Source of the DNA: Pelagibacteraceae bacterium AG-426-G09
GTDB lineage: Bacteria; Pseudomonadota; Alphaproteobacteria; Pelagibacterales; Pelagibacteraceae
Assembly (NCBI GenBank): GCA_003210075.1
Contig: QCNR01000005.1
Coordinates: 1-64,000 of the forward strand
Length of the DNA: 64,000 nucleotides
Direction: 5' to 3'
Made by a program: the position numbers and the translations under genes. Below the pieces are notes generated by a model, which was not told the origin of the DNA, did not search any database, and worked only from the letters and a program-made list of their open reading frames with translations. Below, piece after piece: positions 26,486-35,186 of the stretch (the stretch's first letter is position 1; each line of letters starts with the position of its first letter).

Positions 26486-26495
26486 TTTAAGAAAA

Positions 26496-26666
26496 TCAAA
26501 AATTAAATACTTTTAGGATATGCGGAACCTCCTTAGCTTTAACTTCTGAAAGTTTTCTTTTATTTATTCTTTTATCAATCTTTTTACACTCTGCAGCACA
26601 TGGAGAACATGGCTTAGAAGATTTATTGTAATCGATATCAGAAATAAATTTTGTTTTTTCTTTCAT
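26496..26666 (-). CDS. 56-residue Cys-rich protein in the iron transport operon
   Basis: An ATG at 26666, directly next to the last base of the iron-binding-protein gene (stop 26667-26669), opens a 56-codon frame ending with TGA at 26496. The product has a PCSPCAAEC motif (Cys 20, 23, 27), a basic middle (KRINKRK) and no signal peptide or membrane helix. Adjacency to the upstream stop suggests translational coupling. The CxxCxxxC motif suggests metal or Fe-S binding. I recognise no family. The position between binding protein and permease, and Fur control of the operon, point to iron handling, which is inference. Confidence 0.6.
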   Translation of the reverse strand: MKEKTKFISDIDYNKSSKPCSPCAAECKKIDKRINKRKLSEVKAKEVPHILKVFNF

Positions 26667-27695
26667 CTACTTCCATCCAGCAGCTGTCATTATTTCTACT
26701 GCAGCAGCTTGATTTTTTCCATAAGAAGCTAACTTAGTTTTCATGTCTTGTTTGAAATCTAATCCTAAGTTGTTTACTACTAATGGACTTGGTGAAACAC
26801 CATCAATCATTGGAAACTCAAAAGTGTTATTTGTAAAATGTTCTTGAGCTTCAGGTGTTAGTAGATACTCCACAAGTGCAATAGCGTTTGCTTTGTTAGG
26901 AGCGCCTTTTACTAAAGCTGCACAACTAACATTCATGTGAGTTCCTCTATCATTTTGATTAGGGAAGAAAGCTTTAACTTTTCCAGCAGCTTCTTGTTGT
27001 TCTGGACCTTTTTTACCTGACAACATAAGAGCTAAATAATATGTATTTGCTACAGCAATATCAGCTTCTCCAGCAGCAACTGCCATAATCTGAGCTCTAT
27101 CATTACCCTCGGGTGTTCTTGCCATGTTAGCAACAACTCCTTCTGCCCATGCGGCTGCAGCTTTTTTACCATTGTTAGCAATTAATGAAGCTACAAGAGA
27201 TTTATTGTAAATGTTGCTAGATTTTCTAATTACTAATCTACCCTTCCATTTAGGATCAGCTAGACCTTCATAAGTCATTCCAGATAACTCAGCACCAGTA
27301 ACTCTTTCAGGTGAATAATAAATTATTCTTGCTCTTTTTGCGATTCCAACCCACTTATTTGTTCTAAAAGTTTTTGGAACAGCTGCTTTGATAGACGCAG
27401 AAGTTAATCCAGATTGAAGTGCACCTTTAGAGTCCATTGCACCACATCTTCCAGCATCTGCTGTAATATAAAGATCTGCGGATGAGTCTGCGCCCTCTTC
27501 AATTATTCTTTTTTCTAATGCGCCTGATTTACCGTTAATTAAATTTACTTTAATTCCCGTTTTCGCTGTAAACTTTCCATAAAGTTCAGCATCAGCTTTA
27601 TAATGTCTTGCATTGAAAATATTTACTTCAGCAGCTATTGCAAAAGTTGATACAAACAATGAAATTATTAAAGCTAAATTTGTTATTTTTTTCAT
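26667..27695 (-). CDS. Ferric iron ABC transporter substrate-binding protein (FutA/SfuC type)
   Basis: A 342-residue periplasmic protein with a signal peptide (cleavage after FAIA, about 21). The mature start 'EVNIFNARHYKADAELYGKFTAKTG' and the paired tyrosines of 'VANTYYLALM' near 218 are the Fe3+-binding signature of the FutA/FbpA group. It delivers ferric iron to the permease at 24794. A perfect Fur palindrome lies about 50 bp upstream, so it should be induced in iron limitation. In SAR11 this protein is usually called SfuC. Confidence 0.9.
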   Translation of the reverse strand: MKKITNLALIISLFVSTFAIAAEVNIFNARHYKADAELYGKFTAKTGIKVNLINGKSGALEKRIIEEGADSSADLYITADAGRCGAMDSKGALQSGLTSASIKAAVPKTFRTNKWVGIAKRARIIYYSPERVTGAELSGMTYEGLADPKWKGRLVIRKSSNIYNKSLVASLIANNGKKAAAAWAEGVVANMARTPEGNDRAQIMAVAAGEADIAVANTYYLALMLSGKKGPEQQEAAGKVKAFFPNQNDRGTHMNVSCAALVKGAPNKANAIALVEYLLTPEAQEHFTNNTFEFPMIDGVSPSPLVVNNLGLDFKQDMKTKLASYGKNQAAAVEIMTAAGWK

Positions 27696-27743
27696 TTATC
27701 TCCGTTTCTCCGCATAAGTTGTATGAAAATGATAACTATTCGC

Positions 27744-27762
27744 ATTGATAATGATTATCAAT
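27744..27762. promoter_or_regulatory. Fur box of the iron transport operon
   Basis: ATTGATAATGATTATCAAT is a perfect 19-bp palindrome centred on G27753 and contains the 7-1-7 Fur core TGATAATGATTATCA. A weaker Fur-like repeat (AAAATGATAACTATTCG, near 27727-27743) is next to it. It lies 49 bp upstream of the ATG at 27695, over the likely promoter. Confidence 0.9.
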
Positions 27763-27798
27763 ATCAATGTTGTATCTGCGACGTTTTGGCTTAGTTTT

Positions 27799-28689
27799 CT
27801 AAAATTCCCACTCTGAAATTTTACTATATAAAAAATTCCTAAATGCTTGAACCCTAGCTACATTTTTCATTGATTGAGGGTAAACAAAATGAGCCTCAGT
27901 TATCGGACCTTCAACACTAGGTAAGACTTTTACAATATTGGGCTGTTTAACAGTTAAATAATCAGGAATAGCAGCCAATCCAACTCCACTTTGGACCGCT
28001 AGTAATAAACCATAAACGCTATTCACCTTCATTATTGGTTTTCTCTTTTTATTATCCTTCATTCCAAGTTTTAATGCCCAATCAGGATCATATACTGGAG
28101 AAGGTGCACCTCTACCAAAAGAGATGAAACTATGCTTATTAAGATCATTTATGGTTTTAGGATAACCATGTTTTTCGAGATATTTAGGTGACCCATAAAT
28201 ATGATAATTAATATCTATTAACTTTTTTTGAATGTAATTTAGCTGTTTTGGTCTTCGCATAAAAATTCCAATATCTGCTTGTCTTGTGCTTAAATCCAGC
28301 TCTTTGTCATCAAAAATAAGCTCAACCTCAATTTCTGGATTTAATTGCATGAATTCTTGAATTCTTGGTGTAAGCCATGTTGTTCCAAAGCTGACAACTG
28401 TTGTAACAGTTAATTTTCCTGAGGGTTTAGTTTTTTTATCCCCTAAAGTAGTTTCCACCTCTTTTAGTTTTGAAATTACCTCATGAGCCGTTTTAAATAC
28501 ATATTCTCCATTTTCTGTTAGTGTTAGGCCTCTTGCGTGTCTTTCAAAAAGTTTTACTTTTAAATCATCCTCCAGTGATTGAATTTGTCTACTTATAGCT
28601 GATTGGCTTAAATTTAAATTAATAGTAGCGCTAGTAAAACTACCTGCCTCAGCTACAGCATGAAATATTTTTAATTTATCCCAATCCAT
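27799..28689 (-). CDS. LysR-family transcriptional regulator
   Basis: A 296-residue LysR protein: the HTH 'FHAVAEAGSFTSATINLNLSQSAISRQIQSLE' spans about 9-41, followed by a linker helix and a type-2 periplasmic-binding-like effector domain (about 90-296). It begins 1 base after the stop of the AcuI-type reductase, so the two are likely co-transcribed and the regulator may respond to that enzyme's substrate. It is upstream of, but separate from, the Fur-controlled iron operon. Confidence 0.9.
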   Translation of the reverse strand: MDWDKLKIFHAVAEAGSFTSATINLNLSQSAISRQIQSLEDDLKVKLFERHARGLTLTENGEYVFKTAHEVISKLKEVETTLGDKKTKPSGKLTVTTVVSFGTTWLTPRIQEFMQLNPEIEVELIFDDKELDLSTRQADIGIFMRRPKQLNYIQKKLIDINYHIYGSPKYLEKHGYPKTINDLNKHSFISFGRGAPSPVYDPDWALKLGMKDNKKRKPIMKVNSVYGLLLAVQSGVGLAAIPDYLTVKQPNIVKVLPSVEGPITEAHFVYPQSMKNVARVQAFRNFLYSKISEWEF

Positions 28690-28690
28690 T

Positions 28691-29695
28691 TTATTTATTT
28701 ACATCAATTATATATCTGCCAGAAGTTTCTCCCTTAAGCATCTTTGGAAAAATATCTAAAACTTCTTCTAAACTTATTTCTTTTATAGATTTATTTAATA
28801 AATCAAAATCAATTAATTTTGAAGCCTCATTCCATAAAAAATTTCTTCTTATTGAAGATATATTTACTGAATTTATACCCCAAAGTTTTACACCTCTGAT
28901 TATAAATGGCATTACAGTTGTATTTAGTTTAATATCAGCAGCATTACCACAAGAAGCAACTATTCCTGATTCTTTTGTTTGCGCTAAGACGTTCGCTAGT
29001 ACTTGACCTCCAACAGTATCAACTGCTCCGTCCCACAAACCTTTATCAAGTGGTCTTGGATCTTTAGTCAATTCACTAGTATTTATAAAGTTTTTAGCAC
29101 CTATTGATCTTAAATATTCGTGATTAGTCTCTTTACTAGTTACAGCAGTTACATTGCACCCTAGTTTATTTAAAATCATTACTGCGATACTCCCTACTCC
29201 ACCTGAAGCACCGGTAACAATTACATCTTGAACTTTTTCTCCTAATAATAATTCCTCTCTAGTTAATTTTGCAACAAATGCACATTGTAAAGCAGTGAGT
29301 CCCGCTGTTCCTAATATCATAGACTGACGTGTTGTTATTTCTTTTGGTTTATTAACTAAAAAATCTCCATTTACTTTTGCGTACTGTGAGTAACCTCCAA
29401 AATAAATCTCTCCGACTCTCCATCCTGTTAAAATTACTTCATCGCCAGATTTAAATTTTTCATTATTACTTTTTTCAACTTTGCCTGAAAAATCAATTCC
29501 AGGAATATGGGGAAATTCTTTAACTAATCTTGCACCATTCTTAAGAATTAAAGCATCCTTAAAATTTATTCCTGAATAATCAACTTTTACTAAAACATCT
29601 CCATGTTTTAAAAAACTATGTTCAATAGATTTTACTTCTCTTGTAAAATTTTCTGATTCTTGATTGATTATTATAGCTTTAAATTTATCCGCCAT
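28691..29695 (-). CDS. acuI: AcuI/YhdH-type zinc-independent quinone oxidoreductase, probable acryloyl-CoA reductase
   Basis: A 334-residue medium-chain reductase without catalytic zinc. Features are 'VDYSGINFKDALI' near 38-50, 'PHIPGIDFSGKV' near 62-73, the NADPH-binding 'VTGASGGVGSIAVMILNKLG' near 160-179 and the YhdH/AcuI-type 'GLTALQCAF' segment. AcuI reduces toxic acryloyl-CoA to propionyl-CoA, and in marine bacteria it works downstream of DMSP cleavage. A DddP-like DMSP lyase lies at 59062 in this window, which supports the role. YhdH-like enal reductase activity is the alternative. Confidence 0.8.
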   Translation of the reverse strand: MADKFKAIIINQESENFTREVKSIEHSFLKHGDVLVKVDYSGINFKDALILKNGARLVKEFPHIPGIDFSGKVEKSNNEKFKSGDEVILTGWRVGEIYFGGYSQYAKVNGDFLVNKPKEITTRQSMILGTAGLTALQCAFVAKLTREELLLGEKVQDVIVTGASGGVGSIAVMILNKLGCNVTAVTSKETNHEYLRSIGAKNFINTSELTKDPRPLDKGLWDGAVDTVGGQVLANVLAQTKESGIVASCGNAADIKLNTTVMPFIIRGVKLWGINSVNISSIRRNFLWNEASKLIDFDLLNKSIKEISLEEVLDIFPKMLKGETSGRYIIDVNK

Positions 29696-29716
29696 ACTTA
29701 AGTTTATAGCGAAGAT

Positions 29717-30319
29717 TTACTTACTAATAAATCTTAAATATCTGTTTTGAAAACTTAAATCTTCTTTAAATTGACCTAAATAATAATTAGTAACTGTTGT
29801 TGCATGTTCCTTTTTAATACCCCTCATAGTCATACACTGATGAGTTGAATCAATTGAAACAGCCACTCCTTTTGCATCTAGCGCTTCCATTAATGTTGTT
29901 GCGATTTGCATAGTTAGTCTTTCTTGTGTCTGAAGTCGCTTTGAAAAAATTTCAACTACTCTTGCCAGTTTGCTTAAACCTACAACTCTATCTTTTGGGA
30001 TATAAGCTACATGAGCGACCCCAATAATTGGTGCCATGTGGTGTTCACAATGACTGAACACAGAAATATTTTTTTGAATAACCATATCGTCATAACCCTC
30101 AACATCTCCAAAAGTTTTTTCTAATACTTTTTTTGGGTCCTCGTTGTAACCTTTAAAGTATTCTTTAAATGCTTTAATAACTCTTTTAGGAGTTTCGAGA
30201 AGACCTTCTCTACCAGGATCCTCTCCCATCCAATTTAAAATTTTGATAAACGCTTCTTCAGCTTCTTTATCTGTAACCTTTTGGTTAATATCTTTAGCTG
30301 TATCTTTGACTAATTTCAT
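29717..30319 (-). CDS. folE: GTP cyclohydrolase I
   Basis: A 200-residue FolE with all marks: the zinc and active-site region 'FSHCEHHMAPIIGVAHVAYIP' (Cys and two His near 93-97), 'VVGLSKLARVVEIFSKRLQ' near 115-133, 'QERLTMQIA' and 'HQCMTMRGI' with the last Cys. It converts GTP to dihydroneopterin triphosphate, the first step to folate or queuosine-type pterins. It is divergent from hisI, with 76 bp between the starts. Confidence 0.94.
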   Translation of the reverse strand: MKLVKDTAKDINQKVTDKEAEEAFIKILNWMGEDPGREGLLETPKRVIKAFKEYFKGYNEDPKKVLEKTFGDVEGYDDMVIQKNISVFSHCEHHMAPIIGVAHVAYIPKDRVVGLSKLARVVEIFSKRLQTQERLTMQIATTLMEALDAKGVAVSIDSTHQCMTMRGIKKEHATTVTNYYLGQFKEDLSFQNRYLRFISK

Positions 30320-30395
30320 AAGACGTTCTTATATATAATTATTAAATTTTTTTAAATATTTAATATAACTATAAATATGCTACATAACAGCCACT

Positions 30396-30863
30396 ATGTT
30401 TAAAAAAAGAGAGAATGTTCATGAAATTGAGGAGGGAGACTTATTGTCGCCTAAGTTCGATAATGATGGTTTAATTCCTGTTATAACCACATGTTTTAAT
30501 ACAAAAGAAATATTAATGCATGGTTACATGAATGTTGAAGCTTTAAAATTAACATTAGAAACAAAAGAAGCGCATTACTGGAGTAGATCTAGAAAATCAA
30601 TCTGGCACAAAGGGAAAACAAGCGGTTTTGTTCAAAAAGTGATGGAGGTAAGAATTGATGATGATCAAGATGCTGTTTGGCTTACGGTTGATATTGGTGA
30701 AGGGTCAAGTTGTCATGTTGGATATAGATCATGTTTCTATAGATCTGTTCCTTTAGGAAAAATAGACAACGCAAGAGAAATTAAGATGAAATTTGAGGAA
30801 AAAGAAAAAAAGTTTGATCCTGATAAAGTTTACAAGGATCAACCAAATCCAACTAAAATTTAA
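30396..30863 (+). CDS. hisI: Phosphoribosyl-AMP cyclohydrolase
   Basis: A 155-residue HisI: 'MHGYMNVEALKLTLETKEAHYWSRSRK' (about 48-74) with the 'SRSRKSIWHKGKTSG' block and the zinc ligands in 'CHVGYRSCFY' near 107-116. It opens the purine ring of PR-AMP in histidine biosynthesis. It is the stand-alone form, without a fused HisE domain. It stands apart from other his genes, 76 bp from folE, and is followed without a gap by a 2OG-oxygenase-like gene. Confidence 0.93.
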   Translation: MFKKRENVHEIEEGDLLSPKFDNDGLIPVITTCFNTKEILMHGYMNVEALKLTLETKEAHYWSRSRKSIWHKGKTSGFVQKVMEVRIDDDQDAVWLTVDIGEGSSCHVGYRSCFYRSVPLGKIDNAREIKMKFEEKEKKFDPDKVYKDQPNPTKI

Positions 30864-31472
30864 ATGAAAATACTAAGTCCTTTTGGTCCCAAATTGGGAC
30901 AAATAAAAATTCAATCAAAAATTATATCTTTATTAAATAAAGAAGTTGATAAGATTGTTGAAAGTAAACTAAAAATTAAAAATAGTGATTATTCAAAAAA
31001 AGTTGTTGGTCAAGTTTATCAGGAAATCCAGATTTCAAAAAAATTTATTAATAAATACTTAAAAAAATTTATTACAAAACAAGTTTCAAGTTATTTAAAA
31101 AAATCAATTAATATAAAGCCTAAAAAAATTGTTATTAAGAATCTTTGGGTAGTCAGACAGTTCAAAAATGAATATAATCCAGTACACTTCCATGATGGAT
31201 ATGTCTCAGCAGTAGGTTATTTAATGGTTCCTAAAAATTTAACAAAATCAAAAAAAAATTTAAAAACAAATGGAACAATTGATTTCATTAATGGTACTAA
31301 AACATATTTAACTAACAGTATTCATAACCATATACCTAAAACTGGAGATATGATAATCTTTCCAAATAATTTAATGCATACCGCATATCCATTTAATGTG
31401 GATGGTGAAAGAAGATCTTTTTCTTTCAATATTGATTTAGATATTAAAACAAAAAAAATTTTAAATGGCTGA
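30864..31472 (+). CDS. Putative 2-oxoglutarate/Fe(II) oxygenase
   Basis: A 202-residue protein. The C-terminal half has a double-stranded beta-helix pattern with 'NPVHFHDGYVSAVGYLMVP' (HFHD: His-x-Asp or His-x-His ligands near 110-113), 'GDMIIFPNNLMHTAYPF' (second His near 172) and an Arg in 'GERRSFSFNIDL', all as in phage- and marine-type 2OG-Fe(II) oxygenases. The N-terminal half is Lys- and Ile-rich and unassigned. Its start is immediately after hisI and its end overlaps the DUF2237 gene by 8 bases. Substrate unknown. Confidence 0.65.
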   Translation: MKILSPFGPKLGQIKIQSKIISLLNKEVDKIVESKLKIKNSDYSKKVVGQVYQEIQISKKFINKYLKKFITKQVSSYLKKSINIKPKKIVIKNLWVVRQFKNEYNPVHFHDGYVSAVGYLMVPKNLTKSKKNLKTNGTIDFINGTKTYLTNSIHNHIPKTGDMIIFPNNLMHTAYPFNVDGERRSFSFNIDLDIKTKKILNG

Positions 31473-31839
31473 TAAACAAAAAAATGTATTAGGTGAAGAC
31501 CTTGAAGAATGCTCTATGAACCCACTTACAGGATGGTATAGGGATGGTTGTTGTAATACAGATAATAATGACAACGGTGTTCATACAGTATGTGCTAAAG
31601 TAAATACAGATTTTTTAGAATGGCTTAAAGAAGCTGGCAATGATTTAATTACACCTCACCCAAACTTCGGATTTCCTGGATTAAAAGATGGTGACAGTTG
31701 GTGCGTGTGCGCTGGTTGGTATGCTAAAGCAGTTGAGGCTGGTAAAGGTTGTCCAATTTATTTAAAAAAAACTCATGAGAAAACATTAAAGCTAATTCCA
31801 ATAGAAATTTTAAAAAAACACGCAATAGATTTATCTTAA
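31465..31839 (+). CDS. DUF2237-family protein
   Basis: A 124-residue protein matching DUF2237: 'NVLGEDLEECSMNPLTGWYRDGCC' at the start, 'HTVCAKVNTDFLEWLKEAGNDL' in the middle and 'GDSWCVCAGWYAKAVEAG' near 73-90. Conserved cysteines are abundant (7 in all). The function of the family is unknown. It overlaps the previous gene by 8 bases, so it is in the hisI transcript, and it converges on the ETF-QO gene with a 1-base gap. Confidence 0.85.
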   Translation: MADKQKNVLGEDLEECSMNPLTGWYRDGCCNTDNNDNGVHTVCAKVNTDFLEWLKEAGNDLITPHPNFGFPGLKDGDSWCVCAGWYAKAVEAGKGCPIYLKKTHEKTLKLIPIEILKKHAIDLS

Positions 31840-31840
31840 T

Positions 31841-33460
31841 CTACATATTTCCATATTTAGGACCGCCCCCGCCTTCTGGCGTAACCCAAGTAATATTTTG
31901 GGAAGGCTCTTTAATATCACATGTTTTGCAGTGAATACAGTTTTGAGAATTAATTACAAATTTTGGTAAATCATTTTCATACTGAACTTCATAGACTCCT
32001 GCGGGACAATATCTTTGGGCAGGTTCATCATATTTATCTAAAGTATATTTTATAGGAAGTTCAGGGTCTTTTAATTTTAAATGTACTGGCTGATTGTCAG
32101 TGTGATTGGTCCCTGTCAAATACACAGAACTTGTTTTATCAAATGTTATAATATTGTCTGGTTTCGGATAATCAATTTTAGGCATTTTATCTGCCATTTT
32201 TAAAGTTTCGTGATCAGCATGCTTATGTCTTAATGTAAATGGAAGTTTTCCTCTAAATAAAATTTGGTCAATGCCAGTAAATATAATTCCTAATATTAAA
32301 CCCCAACTAAAACTTGGCTTAACGTTTCTAGCCTTATGGAGTTCTTTATATACCCAAGAATTATTAAATTTTTCTTCATAAACAGAGAGATTTTTACTCT
32401 CTTTAATGTGATCAATTATCGCTTCAGCTGCAATCATTCCACTTTTCATAGCAGTGTGAGAACCTTTAATTTTAGGCATGTTTAAAGTTCCGGCATCACA
32501 GCCAATAAGCAATGCACCAGGCATATACATTTTAGGTAAACTTTGAAGACCACCCTCAATAAGGGCTCTCGCACCATAGGATATTCTTTTTCCTCCCTCT
32601 AACATTTTTTTAATTGCGGTATGAGTTTTAAATCTTTGAAATTCATCAAAAGGAGATAAATGAGGATTTTGATAATCTAATCCAATAACGTAACCAAGAT
32701 ATACTTGTTTATTTTGAGCATGATATACAAAGCTTCCACCATAAGTATTTTTATCTAATGGCCAACCTGCAGTATGCATTACTAAGCCTTCTTCATGATT
32801 TTTTTCATTTACTTCCCAAATTTCTTTGAAACCAATTCCATATTGTTGCGGATCTTTTCCTTTGCTTAGATCAAATTTTTTTATTAACTCTTTACCTAAA
32901 TGACCTCTGCAACCTTCTGCAAAAACCGTTACCTTCGCATGAAGTTCCATTCCAGGTTCAAAACTGTCTTTTTTATTTCCCTCTTTATCTAAACCCATAT
33001 CTTGAGTTGCAACTCCTTTTACAGATCCATCATCATTATATAAAATCTCACTAGCAGGAAACCCTGGAAATATTTCTACACCTAATGCTTCAGCCTGTTC
33101 TGCAAGCCATCTACATAAATTTGCAAGACTAATAATATAATTTTTATGATTTTGTTGAACTTTAGGTAATAACCAAGTAGGCCAGCTCAAAGATTTTTCT
33201 TTTCCTAAAAAAAGAAATTTTTCTTTACTTACTTTAGTTTGAATTGGTGCTTTTAATTCTTTCCAATTTGGGAATAATTCATCTAAGGCTCTAGTTTCAA
33301 AAACATTACCTGATAAGATGTGTGCACCAATTTCAGATGCTTTTTCTAACAAGCAGACATTAATATCTGGATTTAACTGCTTGAGTTTTATAGCAGTTGA
33401 AAGTCCCGACGGTCCGCCACCTACGATTACAACATCGTATTCCATCACTTCTCTGGACAT
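31841..33460 (-). CDS. Electron transfer flavoprotein-ubiquinone oxidoreductase
   Basis: A 539-residue ETF-QO. It has FAD binding 'VVIVGGGPSGLSTAIKL' (about 9-25), a ubiquinone-binding/membrane-monotopic middle ('GSHTAMKSGMIAAEAI' near 337) and a C-terminal [4Fe-4S] domain with CPAGVYE (near 486) and CIHCKTCDIKEP (near 509-520), ending in 'GGGGPKYGNM'. It passes electrons from ETF to ubiquinone at the inner membrane. It is the last gene of the dehydrogenase-etfB-etfA operon, which gives the cell a full path from the amine dehydrogenase to the respiratory chain. Confidence 0.94.
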   Translation of the reverse strand: MSREVMEYDVVIVGGGPSGLSTAIKLKQLNPDINVCLLEKASEIGAHILSGNVFETRALDELFPNWKELKAPIQTKVSKEKFLFLGKEKSLSWPTWLLPKVQQNHKNYIISLANLCRWLAEQAEALGVEIFPGFPASEILYNDDGSVKGVATQDMGLDKEGNKKDSFEPGMELHAKVTVFAEGCRGHLGKELIKKFDLSKGKDPQQYGIGFKEIWEVNEKNHEEGLVMHTAGWPLDKNTYGGSFVYHAQNKQVYLGYVIGLDYQNPHLSPFDEFQRFKTHTAIKKMLEGGKRISYGARALIEGGLQSLPKMYMPGALLIGCDAGTLNMPKIKGSHTAMKSGMIAAEAIIDHIKESKNLSVYEEKFNNSWVYKELHKARNVKPSFSWGLILGIIFTGIDQILFRGKLPFTLRHKHADHETLKMADKMPKIDYPKPDNIITFDKTSSVYLTGTNHTDNQPVHLKLKDPELPIKYTLDKYDEPAQRYCPAGVYEVQYENDLPKFVINSQNCIHCKTCDIKEPSQNITWVTPEGGGGPKYGNM

Positions 33461-33483
33461 AATGTTATTTTTTATAGTATTTG

Positions 33484-34437
33484 TTATTTTTGTATAGTGT
33501 TTAATTTGTTCAGCTCTGCTAGGAATTTTGGCAGTGCATCAAACAAATCAGCTTCTAAGCCATAATCCGCAACACTAAAAATTGGAGCCTCTCCATCCTT
33601 ATTTATTGCGACAATTATCTTGCTCTCTTTCATTCCCGCTAAATGTTGAATAGCGCCAGATATTCCTACCGCAATATATAAATCTGGAACTACTACTTTC
33701 CCTGTTTGACCAACTTGATGATCATTTGTTATATATCCTGCATCCACAGCAGCTCTTGAGGCACCTATTGCTGCGTTTAATTTATCTGCAACATCTTGTA
33801 TTAATTTAAAATTTTCTCCACTCTGCATCCCTCTTCCACCAGAAATAACTATTCGTGCAGTGCCTAACTCTGGTCTATCAGATTTAATTTCTTCCTTTTT
33901 AATAAATTTTGTATGATTTGATTGTTCTCCAGCATCTCCTTTAACTATTTCAGCAGAACCTCCTGATGTTTCTGCGGGTTCAAATGATGTAGGTCGTATT
34001 GTAATACATTTCTTTGCATCATTACTTTTGACTGTTGCAAAGGCATTTCCTGCATAAATAGGTCTTAAAAATGTATCAGCAGATATAACTTTTATTATGT
34101 CGCTCACTTGAGAAATATCCAATAAAGCTGCTATTCTTGGCATTAAGTTTTTACCAAAAGTATTTGCTGAGCAAATTATATGTGAATAATTCTCAGCATG
34201 TTTAACTACAGCAGAAGTAAAATTTTCAGCTATATAGTTATTATAAATTTCGTTATCCACATGAATTACTTTTTTAACATTAGGAATTTCAGAAATTGAT
34301 TTTGCAACAGTCTCTGAGTTATGACCTAAGACTAAGACATGTAAATCTGGATCTATTTGAGATGCCGCAGTGATTGCATTTAAAGTAAATGGTTTTACTT
34401 CCTTATTATTATGTTCTGCTATTAAAAGTGATGACAT
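33484..34437 (-). CDS. etfA: Electron transfer flavoprotein alpha subunit
   Basis: A 317-residue EtfA (FixB). The FAD-binding C-terminal domain has 'VISGGRGMQSGENFKLI' near 197-213, 'GASRAAVDAGYITNDHQVGQTGK' near 230-252 and 'YIAVGISGAIQHLAGM' near 260-275. It forms a heterodimer with EtfB and shuttles electrons to ETF-QO. Its ATG overlaps the etfB stop by one base (TAATG). Confidence 0.95.
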   Translation of the reverse strand: MSSLLIAEHNNKEVKPFTLNAITAASQIDPDLHVLVLGHNSETVAKSISEIPNVKKVIHVDNEIYNNYIAENFTSAVVKHAENYSHIICSANTFGKNLMPRIAALLDISQVSDIIKVISADTFLRPIYAGNAFATVKSNDAKKCITIRPTSFEPAETSGGSAEIVKGDAGEQSNHTKFIKKEEIKSDRPELGTARIVISGGRGMQSGENFKLIQDVADKLNAAIGASRAAVDAGYITNDHQVGQTGKVVVPDLYIAVGISGAIQHLAGMKESKIIVAINKDGEAPIFSVADYGLEADLFDALPKFLAELNKLNTIQK

Positions 34438-35186
34438 TATATTACTTTAGCCTCATTTTTTAATTTTTGAACTAATTCTTCAACATTTGCGACTTTTATT
34501 CCCGCTTTTCGTTTTGGTGGTTCTTCAACTTTAATTTGATCTATTCTAGGCTTAGTATCAATACCTAAATCTGCAGCATTTATTTGTTCAATTGGTTTCT
34601 TTTTAGCTTTCATTATATTCGGCAAGGAGGCATATCTTGGTTCATTTAATCTTAGATCACATGTTATAATTGCTGGAACATTGACCTCTATAGTCTCTAA
34701 TCCTTCATCCACTTCTCTTGTAACTTCTAGAGTTTTATCTTTAACTTCTATTTTTGATGCAAATGTTGCTTGGGGCCAATTGAGTAAAGCCGCCAACATT
34801 TGACCGGTTTGATTGCAATCATCGTCTATTGCTTGTTTACCCATAAAAACTAGATCTGGTTTTTCTTTATCTACTATTTTTTGCAAAATTTTTGAAACAG
34901 CTAAAGGTTCGATCATACCGTCAACTTTTACATGTATTCCTCTATCAGCACCAACAGCTAATGCTTTTCTTACAGTCTCTTGTGCTTTTTCTTCTCCAAC
35001 AGTTATTGCTACAATTTCTTTTGCTTTTCCAGATTCTTTTATTTTTACAGCTTCTTCTACTGCATTGTCGTCTGGTGGGTTTGTAGACATTTTAACATTA
35101 TCAGTTACAACACCACTATTATCTTCTTTAACTCTTACTTGTACATTGTAATCAATTACTCTTTTTACTGCGACTAATATTTTCAT
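34437..35186 (-). CDS. etfB: Electron transfer flavoprotein beta subunit
   Basis: A 249-residue EtfB (FixA): '[19 protein letters not shown]' start, '[16 protein letters not shown]', '[21 protein letters not shown]' near 120-140 and a C-terminal '[11 protein letters not shown]' segment that is the ETF-beta signature region. It binds AMP and docks on the dehydrogenase. It is coupled by TAATG to the dimethylglycine-dehydrogenase-like gene upstream, its probable electron donor. Confidence 0.95.
   Translation of the reverse strand: MKILVAVKRVIDYNVQVRVKEDNSGVVTDNVKMSTNPPDDNAVEEAVKIKESGKAKEIVAITVGEEKAQETVRKALAVGADRGIHVKVDGMIEPLAVSKILQKIVDKEKPDLVFMGKQAIDDDCNQTGQMLAALLNWPQATFASKIEVKDKTLEVTREVDEGLETIEVNVPAIITCDLRLNEPRYASLPNIMKAKKKPIEQINAADLGIDTKPRIDQIKVEEPPKRKAGIKVANVEELVQKLKNEAKVI

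Noticed and set aside
34813-35177. Three open frames on the plus strand
   Set aside because: All are antisense to etfB, with low-complexity Leu, Phe or Ser-rich products, a by-product of AT-rich codon use.
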